The notes beneath the pieces were generated by a model. The model was not told the DNA's origin. It did no database searches and worked only from the letters and a program-made list of their open reading frames with translations. This document shows positions 1-5,080 of a stretch of DNA of 5,080 bases, piece after piece. Location: NCBI GenBank assembly GCA_007122815.1, contig SKSV01000225.1, forward strand, positions 1 to 5,080, written 5' to 3'. How positions within the stretch are numbered: position 1 is the stretch's first letter; each line of letters begins with the position of its first letter. This DNA is from Trueperaceae bacterium (GTDB lineage: Bacteria; Deinococcota; Deinococci; Deinococcales; Trueperaceae). Position numbers and translations under genes: made by a program.

Positions 1-356
1 CCCGCGTCCATCACGATCACCTGCCGGTGCTCCGACATGGTCTGCACCAGAACGTCGGCGTCGACGATCGGAACGGGGTGCGCCGCCGCCACGGCCGCGG
101 GTGGAACCGCGATGCCGAACGAGAGCAACGTCGACGAGGGGAGGCGCAGCAGCGCCCTGGCCGCGCGGAGCGCGCTCAGCAACACGATCACGAAGGCGAC
201 GCCCTCCGCCAGACCGGCGACGTTGAACACCCGGAACCCGAGCAGTCCCTGACGACCGAGCGCCAAGTGAAGCAGCCAGGCCGCCAGCAGGGCCAGAGCC
301 AGCGCGGTGAGGGTACCGATCAACCCCCTGGAACGCAGTTGCTCCGGCCGCCTCAC
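1..356 (-). CDS. Polytopic membrane protein, possible C-terminal rhodanese-like domain (5' part, runs off window)
   Basis: This gene starts with GTG at 356-354 and stays open for 118 codons to the window edge, so the C-terminus is missing. The GTG overlaps the TGA of the nucleotidyltransferase gene in a GTGA arrangement, which implies operon transcription and coupled translation. A G-rich stretch (CGGGGG) about 5 nt upstream may serve as a weak ribosome-binding site. The N-terminus is basic (MRRPEQLRSRG). Three hydrophobic segments follow at about residues 12-33, 45-63 and 76-92. Arg residues between segments 2 and 3 (RAARALLR) suggest a cytoplasmic loop, so the part after segment 3 should lie outside the membrane. 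That part (about 97-118, IVDADVLVQTMSEHRQVIVMDA) resembles the start of a rhodanese-like domain (a helix, then a strand ending in Asp-Ala). The resemblance is weak, the catalytic loop lies beyond the window, and the next residue is Gly rather than the usual Arg. The membrane protein call is fairly safe; the domain call is speculative. Confidence 0.72.
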   Translation of the reverse strand, partial: MRRPEQLRSRGLIGTLTALALALLAAWLLHLALGRQGLLGFRVFNVAGLAEGVAFVIVLLSALRAARALLRLPSSTLLSFGIAVPPAAVAAAHPVPIVDADVLVQTMSEHRQVIVMDA

Positions 357-1144
357 CCGTGCCCCCGCAGCGCCGCCATGGGCTGGCCTTCGCGGGCGGA
401 GGGCTCGAGTTGGCTCGGATCGTCGATGTCGGTCGCGATCCCAGCGTCGTCGCTCACGAAGACCCGCGCCTGTGCCCCGAGCAGCCGGCTGACGCGCGCC
501 TCGACACGCTCGAAGCTCGCGCGGCCCGTCAAGAGGGCCCAGACGAGGTCCAGACCGACGAGGGCCGCGAGGCGCCACGGCGCCTTGCGGGCGGCGAACG
601 CCTTGTCCATGAGGGGCAAGAGAGCCGTCACTACACCCGGCTTGAGCAGCACGGCGTTGCCGCCGGTGAAGCGCCCGTCGCGCAGCTTCACGAAGGTGCG
701 CCGCTGCTGCGGGAAGGCCGCGTTGGCGGTCTCGGCCGCCACCACCGGGTAGACCAGGTCGACGTCGGGCGCCTCGGTGAGGTACCCGCGTACGCCCTCG
801 GCCCGCCACCAAGGGATGTCGGCAGTGACGATCAGCAAGCGCTCCTCGGGCTCGCCCAGGGCCAGACCCGTGCCCAACCCCATGGCGAGCGAGTCGACCA
901 TGCGGAGCCCGGCAGGCACCACGTGGTCGACCAGCGGTCGCACGCCTGGGTCGCTGGGTCCCACGTAGATGACTCGCCCTATCACACCTGAGTCGCGCAG
1001 GGCCGAGAGCACGTAGGCGGCCATCGGCGCACCGTCGAGAGGAACCAGGGCCTTAGCGGCTACGCCGGCGCTGCTGGCGACACGGTCGGCGGCGCCGCCG
1101 CCGGCGAGGACCACCGCGGTCACGGAAGCGTGCGGGTCTGTCAT
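353..1144 (-). CDS. MobA-like NTP transferase domain protein (nucleotidyltransferase family)
   Basis: This 263-residue cytoplasmic protein has the Rossmann-like nucleotidyltransferase fold, whose members join an NTP to a phosphorylated substrate. The N-terminal nucleotide-binding signature is visible: a strand and glycine loop VVLAGGG (11-17), then AKALVPLDGAPM (30-41), where Lys31 is the expected phosphate-binding lysine. TADIPWW (107-113) supplies the metal-binding Asp109. FTGGN (159-163) is the substrate-pocket loop typical of this group. IATDIDDP (236-243) is the late acidic motif seen in many family members. The loop after AGGG lacks the S-x-R-M-G of true MobA, so molybdenum-cofactor guanylyltransferase activity is not supported and the substrate is unknown. 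ATG at 1144 is chosen because the glycine loop follows at the usual distance and a -10-like hexamer lies just upstream. No Shine-Dalgarno is visible, so the mRNA may be leaderless. The gene's stop overlaps the GTG of the downstream membrane protein, which suggests a two-gene operon. The family call is firm; the specific role is not. Confidence 0.88.
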   Translation of the reverse strand: MTDPHASVTAVVLAGGGAADRVASSAGVAAKALVPLDGAPMAAYVLSALRDSGVIGRVIYVGPSDPGVRPLVDHVVPAGLRMVDSLAMGLGTGLALGEPEERLLIVTADIPWWRAEGVRGYLTEAPDVDLVYPVVAAETANAAFPQQRRTFVKLRDGRFTGGNAVLLKPGVVTALLPLMDKAFAARKAPWRLAALVGLDLVWALLTGRASFERVEARVSRLLGAQARVFVSDDAGIATDIDDPSQLEPSAREGQPMAALRGHG

Positions 1145-1152
1145 GCAGCTAC

Positions 1153-1182
1153 ATGCTACGACGGCACGCGACTCCGTGACGA
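1153..1182 (-). promoter_or_regulatory. Candidate leaderless-type promoter for the nucleotidyltransferase gene
   Basis: On the minus strand, TAGCAT (1158-1153) fits the TANNNT form of a -10 element and ends 8 nt before the ATG at 1144. Transcription would then start at or within a base or two of the start codon. A partial -35 match, TCGTCA (1182-1177), lies 18 nt upstream. No Shine-Dalgarno lies between. The same hexamer occurs in the same place before fumC, which strengthens the call. Confidence 0.45.
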
Positions 1183-1199
1183 ACGAAGCTCGGGCGAAG

Positions 1200-1256
1200 C
1201 TCGCCCCGCCCGGCGAAGAACCCGGGCGGGGCGAGTAGAGCGTCCATCCCGCTCTA
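1200..1256 (-). terminator. GC-rich hairpin terminator after the PEGA protein gene
   Basis: A perfect 14-bp inverted repeat pairs 1200-1213 with 1222-1235 around an 8-nt loop. A second, 7-bp stem (1236-1242 with 1250-1256) sits directly beside it, so two hairpins stand back to back. The pair begins about 40 nt past the stop of the PEGA gene and before the nucleotidyltransferase promoter, which is where a terminator for the PEGA transcript should be. No T-run follows on the minus strand (the flank reads CTTCG), so this is not a textbook intrinsic terminator. It could also act with Rho or protect an mRNA 3' end. Confidence 0.55.
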
Positions 1257-1293
1257 ACGGGGGGACAGCGTGTTCAGCCGTGAAGCGCGCGCG

Positions 1294-2541
1294 TCATCGG
1301 CGCGACTGGGAGACGCGCTGGACGACGGTGCGGCCGGCCTCTATGCGAACGATCTCCCGGTACGTCTCGTACCCGGGTGCGAGCACCACGAGCTCCACGC
1401 GGCCCGGTTCCAGTTCGGAGATCACCAGGCGTCCCGTGCCAGAGGCGAGGCGGCCCACCTCATGCCCGTCGATGAAGACGCGCGCGTTGCCGACGTTGCC
1501 CACGACCTCGAGCGTACCGGCCACACGCCGCAGGACCTGGTTCACCTCGGTTGTGCGGCCCTCACGGACGGTGAACCTCACCGTCTCGGTGCCGTAGCCG
1601 GGCAGCTCGTAACGTGCTGAGTAAGTGCCTGGCAAGAGCTCGATCGGCCCGGTAGGGGTGCTTCCGATGAAGCGGCCTTCGACGTACAAGTCAGCGCCGC
1701 GCGGGTCGCTGGTGAAGTTAGCCCTACCCTCGCGCACCACCGGCCTGAGGTTGAAGTTGACGTCCGTGATTGCGCCGGGACGCACCTGGACGCGCCGGCT
1801 CTCGCTCTGGAAGCCGTCTAGCTCGACCTCCACGGTGACGTTGCCCGGCCTGTCACCCCACACGACCGGCGTGAAGCCGGCGAAGTCGCCGTCGACCCTC
1901 ACCTCGGCGCCGCGCGGCGTCGACTCGATCGCCAGCGATCCGTACGCTGCTTGCGCCGGGGCGCGGCCCACGTAGTAGAGCGCGGTGGAGGTCACCCACT
2001 CCTGCTGTGGGAGGGGTCGAACCACGATCGAGAGGGCCCGTGCGAAGCCCTCCTCACCGATCTGCGAGGTCGCCTGGAAGTCGCGCTCCGTCGCGAAGCG
2101 CGCCAGGGTCCGCGTATCCAGCTCGGACTTGGACGCGACCGCGATGACCTTCGCGAGACCCGTAGGGGGATCGATCACGAAGCTGTAGCGGGCATCTCGA
2201 GGCGGGAAGTATGCGGTCCGGTTCGCCCGCAGGAAGTTGTCGCGGCCGGCGTCATCGAAGCGGTTGGGCAATATCTGGACGACCTCGCCACCCGCGCTGA
2301 TGCTGAACAGGTAGACGAAGGCGTCCTCTGCGACGCGAACGCCGATCTCGATCGAGTCGCCGACTGCGTAGCTCGGCGCCGACCTGCCGCTCGGGTCGCG
2401 GTCGACGAAGACCTCGACGTCGAAGGCAGGCTGCGGGTTGACCACTATGGCCCTGGGACTGATGACGATGCGCTGTGCTGCGGCTGTCGCCAGCGCCGCG
2501 AAAACCAATGTAAGGGCGAGCGCGATGCGTAAGCGATGCAT
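1294..2541 (-). CDS. Secreted DUF4384 protein with three PEGA repeats
   Basis: This 415-residue exported protein is probably a cell-surface or envelope structural component. A signal peptide (1-22, hydrophobic core about 5-20) ends in AAA before Gln23. No lipobox Cys is present, so it should be cleaved by signal peptidase I. Residues about 25-192 match DUF4384: ISPRAIVVNPQP (27-38), VFVDRDPSGR (44-53), a VYLFSISAGGEVVQILPNRF strand-and-loop stretch (76-95), YFPP (111-114) and EWVTSTALYYVGR (181-193). Three PEGA-type beta repeats follow at about 201-267, 272-338 and 342-410. The first two carry the family pattern (STPRGAEVRVDGDFAGFTP; SDPRGADLYVEGRFIGSTP). The third is divergent: its VFIDGHEVG is not followed by the usual [ST]-x-P turn. 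PEGA domains are thought to bind surface sugars or proteins. The ATG at 2541 has a full AAGGAGGT ribosome-binding site 5 nt upstream. The gene is divergent from the LolA-like gene. DUF4384 has no established biochemical activity, so the role is inferred. Confidence 0.92.
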   Translation of the reverse strand: MHRLRIALALTLVFAALATAAAQRIVISPRAIVVNPQPAFDVEVFVDRDPSGRSAPSYAVGDSIEIGVRVAEDAFVYLFSISAGGEVVQILPNRFDDAGRDNFLRANRTAYFPPRDARYSFVIDPPTGLAKVIAVASKSELDTRTLARFATERDFQATSQIGEEGFARALSIVVRPLPQQEWVTSTALYYVGRAPAQAAYGSLAIESTPRGAEVRVDGDFAGFTPVVWGDRPGNVTVEVELDGFQSESRRVQVRPGAITDVNFNLRPVVREGRANFTSDPRGADLYVEGRFIGSTPTGPIELLPGTYSARYELPGYGTETVRFTVREGRTTEVNQVLRRVAGTLEVVGNVGNARVFIDGHEVGRLASGTGRLVISELEPGRVELVVLAPGYETYREIVRIEAGRTVVQRVSQSRR

Positions 2542-2546
2542 GCGGC

Positions 2547-2554
2547 ACCTCCTT
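2547..2554 (-). promoter_or_regulatory. Strong Shine-Dalgarno of the PEGA protein gene
   Basis: AAGGAGGT is a complete match to the anti-Shine-Dalgarno and lies 5 nt before ATG 2541, fixing that start. It contrasts with the other complete genes in the window, none of which has a recognisable ribosome-binding site. Confidence 0.85.
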
Positions 2555-2648
2555 GACCCCTACGGTACCAGCGCTTCCCCCTGTTTCTCAGTGTGAATGC
2601 CCTGAAGCCACCTTCATGCCGCCGACGATGGCCCTCACCTAAGCGGGC
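2555..2648. other. Divergent intergenic control region
   Basis: The starts of the PEGA and LolA-like genes are 119 nt apart and point away from each other, so both promoters should lie here. On the minus strand a TANNNT hexamer, TACCGT (2567-2562), could be the -10 of the PEGA gene, leaving a leader of roughly 15-20 nt that includes the Shine-Dalgarno. No convincing -35 lies 16-19 nt from it. No operator-like palindrome stands out. Confidence 0.35.
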
Positions 2649-2654
2649 GATACT
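2649..2654 (+). promoter_or_regulatory. Possible -10 element of the LolA-like gene
   Basis: GATACT lies 6 nt before ATG 2661, the same placement as the TAGCAT hexamers before fumC and the nucleotidyltransferase gene. It matches TATAAT at four of six bases. No -35 and no Shine-Dalgarno are seen. If real, the transcript would start close to the ATG. This is weaker than the other two because the first base is G. Confidence 0.3.
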
Positions 2655-2660
2655 GGCGTC

Positions 2661-3467
2661 ATGAGCGAACCACACGACCCCGGGACCCACGTGGCGGTCC
2701 CGCCATACACTTCCGAGACGCGGCGTTGGCAACGCGCTCGCCGCCCAGCTGAGGTAGCCGCCGCCATCGCCGTTGCCCTGCTGGTGGCGGCCTCCGCAGT
2801 GGCGATCGCGTTGCTGTTGATCGCGGGAACCGCACGCGCGCAAACGCTCTCGGCCGACTCGGTCCTGCAAGAACTGGAGGCGCGAGCGCGCGACCTCCAC
2901 GACATCACCTTCCTGCTCGAGGGCGAACTGCGTGACGAGGCTGGCCAGCGCATCGCCGTCGAGATCGAGGTCATGGCGATCCCGTCGCTGAGCGCGGCGA
3001 GCCTGTACATCATCCAGCCGGACGCCTTGGCCGACAACATGGTGGTTCTTGAGGGCGAAGAGGTGCGCAACTACACCTTCCTCACCCACCAGGTGGCGCT
3101 CTACGACAGCGACGACCCCGAGGCCTTCGGCGGGCTCTTCCCAGAAGGCCAGGCCTTCGCGCTCGACCTAGACCTCGGCAGCGTGTTCGAGGGCTGGGAC
3201 GTCGAGGTGAGCGAGGTCGAGCCCGGCTCGGACGGCGACGTCTACACCCTGCGTTTCGACAACCTCGAGGCCGGCGCCGCGATCCATCACGTGATGGCCG
3301 TGATCGACTCGAGCGGCTGGCTTCCGGTCAGGCTGGTCTTCTACGCGAGCGAGACCGAGCTGTTCGCGGACCTGAGGCTGGTAGGGGTGCAGGTGGACGC
3401 AGGGCTCGACGTGCACGAGGTCACCTGGATCCCCCAGGACGCAGAGGTCCTGGACCGCCGCCGCTGA
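2661..3467 (+). CDS. LolA-like outer-membrane lipoprotein-sorting family protein
   Basis: This 268-residue protein is predicted to be exported. It has a basic stretch (RRWQRARR, 21-28), a long hydrophobic segment (about 32-56) and an A-R-A site (58-60) before Gln61, which is a typical signal peptidase I cleavage pattern. The mature part is acidic. It opens with a helix, ADSVLQELEARARDLHDIT (65-83), followed by alternating beta strands. The order is that of the LolA/LppX half-barrel: helix, then a strand FLLEGELRDEAG (84-95), a strand ending in YIIQPDAL (116-123), then VVLEGEEVRNYTFLTHQVALY. LolA carries lipoproteins across the periplasm, but distant members of this fold have other envelope roles. 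There is no lipobox. The roughly 30-residue stretch before the hydrophobic core is unusually long; GTG at codon 11 (2691) is an alternative start. ATG 2661 is preferred because of the -10-like hexamer just before it. The family call rests on fold pattern, not on a strict motif. Confidence 0.78.
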   Translation: MSEPHDPGTHVAVPPYTSETRRWQRARRPAEVAAAIAVALLVAASAVAIALLLIAGTARAQTLSADSVLQELEARARDLHDITFLLEGELRDEAGQRIAVEIEVMAIPSLSAASLYIIQPDALADNMVVLEGEEVRNYTFLTHQVALYDSDDPEAFGGLFPEGQAFALDLDLGSVFEGWDVEVSEVEPGSDGDVYTLRFDNLEAGAAIHHVMAVIDSSGWLPVRLVFYASETELFADLRLVGVQVDAGLDVHEVTWIPQDAEVLDRRR

Positions 3468-3497
3468 GACCGCGTCGCTGAGCCCGCCGCCGCTGAG
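3455..3497 (+). repeat. Short direct repeats over the 3' end of the LolA-like gene
   Basis: CCGCCGCCGCTGAG occurs at 3455-3468, where it contains the stop codon, and again at 3484-3497. A shorter related CGCTGAG lies between them (3476-3482). Each copy brings a TGA, at 3465, 3479 and 3494, in different frames. It looks like a small tandem duplication of the gene's end. Confidence 0.6.
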
Positions 3498-3531
3498 GCC
3501 CCGCCGCCCGCACCGCATTCCGGCCGCCTTC

Positions 3532-3609
3532 CGGCCGCAGTTCGGGCCCCGCCCGCGCGCAGCCCAACTCACACCTCCCCGCATTCGGCCGCAGTTCGGG
3601 CCCCGCCCG
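3532..3609. repeat. 24-bp direct repeat, 54-bp period, in the convergent gap
   Basis: The 24 bases at 3532-3555 recur exactly at 3586-3609 (begins CGGCCGCAGTTCGGGCCCC). The copies diverge at the next base. The right-hand copy continues into a perfect hairpin (3591-3615). In the left-hand copy the outer part of the pairing arm is missing and only a 5-bp stem (3543-3547 with 3551-3555) can form. A further shorter echo, TTCCGGCCGC, occurs at 3518-3527 and 3529-3538. The whole 3468-3648 stretch holds no gene that can be supported. Confidence 0.8.
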
Positions 3610-3615
3610 AACTGC
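3591..3615. terminator. Perfect 11-bp hairpin, secondary terminator or repeat element
   Basis: Bases 3591-3601 pair exactly with 3605-3615 around a 3-nt CCC loop. It lies between convergent genes, 124 nt past the LolA-like stop and about 34 nt past the fumC stop. No T-run flanks it on either side, so it may be a backup terminator or a mobile hairpin repeat. Confidence 0.5.
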
Positions 3616-3617
3616 AA

Positions 3618-3648
3618 GCCGTTGAGGTGGGGCGCTTTGCGCCCCACC

Positions 3649-3656
<8 letters not shown>
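3618..3656. terminator. 18-bp perfect hairpin at the fumC stop, bidirectional terminator candidate
   Basis: Bases 3618-3635 pair without a mismatch with 3639-3656 around a TTT loop. The stem begins in the last two sense codons of fumC and includes its TGA (3651-3649). It would also stop transcripts arriving from the LolA-like gene on the other strand. The flanks have no long T-tract (only TT on the minus strand), so termination may depend on the very stable stem. Confidence 0.7.
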
Positions 3657-5037
<1,381 letters not shown>

Positions 5038-5043
5038 GCGCCG

Positions 5044-5049
5044 ATGCTA
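5044..5049 (-). promoter_or_regulatory. Candidate leaderless-type -10 element of fumC
   Basis: TAGCAT on the minus strand fits TANNNT and ends 6 nt before ATG 5037. This puts the expected transcription start at or next to the start codon. It is identical to the hexamer before the nucleotidyltransferase gene. No -35 match is seen in the bases left before the window edge, and no Shine-Dalgarno is present. Confidence 0.45.
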
Positions 5050-5080
5050 CCCCCGGCGCCCGCCACGTGCGGCCGCCGAG

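Noticed and set aside
27..752. Long plus-strand open frame of 241 codons
   Set aside because: It is antisense to the nucleotidyltransferase and the coupled membrane gene, its product is Arg/Gln-rich low-complexity sequence with no recognisable domain, and GC-rich DNA makes such frames by chance.
359..991. Second plus-strand open frame over the nucleotidyltransferase gene
   Set aside because: It lies wholly antisense to a gene with clear family motifs, and its translation shows no fold or motif.
353..1144. MobA (molybdenum cofactor guanylyltransferase) as a specific call
   Set aside because: The fold fits, but the S-x-R-M-G loop of true MobA is absent and no molybdenum-cofactor gene is nearby.
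1951..2532. Plus-strand open frame antisense to the PEGA gene
   Set aside because: The minus strand carries a signal peptide, DUF4384 and PEGA motifs and a perfect ribosome-binding site; the plus-strand product is a charged, Arg-rich chain without motifs.
2562..2590. Full sigma-70 type promoter for the PEGA gene (TGAGAA, 17 nt, TACCGT)
   Set aside because: The -35 candidate matches only two of six consensus bases; only the -10 candidate is kept, at low confidence.
2445..3089. Minus-strand open frame across the divergent region
   Set aside because: It spans the intergenic control region and runs antisense to the LolA-like gene; its product has no recognisable features.
3532..3609. Possible CRISPR repeats
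   Set aside because: There are only two copies, the spacing does not continue, the element contains a hairpin typical of terminators, and no cas gene is present.

Overview
The window is GC-rich and holds four complete protein genes plus the 5' part of a fifth. It looks like ordinary chromosomal DNA of a diderm bacterium, most likely a member of the Deinococcota (Deinococcus/Truepera relatives). This placement is an inference from three things: a secreted DUF4384 + PEGA-repeat protein of the kind common in that phylum, a recurring -10 hexamer lying 6-8 nt upstream of ATG codons that lack a Shine-Dalgarno (leaderless-type promoters, well known in Deinococcus), and the GC-rich codon use. No rRNA, tRNA, CRISPR array, transposase or phage gene is visible.

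Layout. Positions 1-356 (minus strand) hold the start of a polytopic membrane protein cut by the window edge. It begins at a GTG that overlaps the stop of the upstream gene. Positions 353-1144 (minus) encode a MobA-like nucleotidyltransferase. A 149-nt gap with a strong GC-rich hairpin separates it from 1294-2541 (minus), a secreted protein with a DUF4384 domain and three PEGA repeats. A 119-nt divergent intergenic region follows, then 2661-3467 (plus), a LolA-like exported protein. Positions 3468-3648 are a repeat- and hairpin-rich gap between convergent genes. Positions 3649-5037 (minus) encode class II fumarase FumC, with every active-site residue in place. The last 43 bases carry its promoter.

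How the genes relate. The nucleotidyltransferase and the membrane protein form a translationally coupled pair (4-nt stop/start overlap). The PEGA protein and the LolA-like protein are both predicted to be exported and are divergently transcribed, so they may form a small cell-envelope module, though this rests on position only. FumC is a stand-alone TCA-cycle gene insulated by a nearly perfect hairpin that begins inside its last codons. No clearly novel biological system is evident. The most noteworthy items are the leaderless promoter signature, the unannotated coupled membrane gene at the left edge, and the duplicated hairpin element downstream of fumC.
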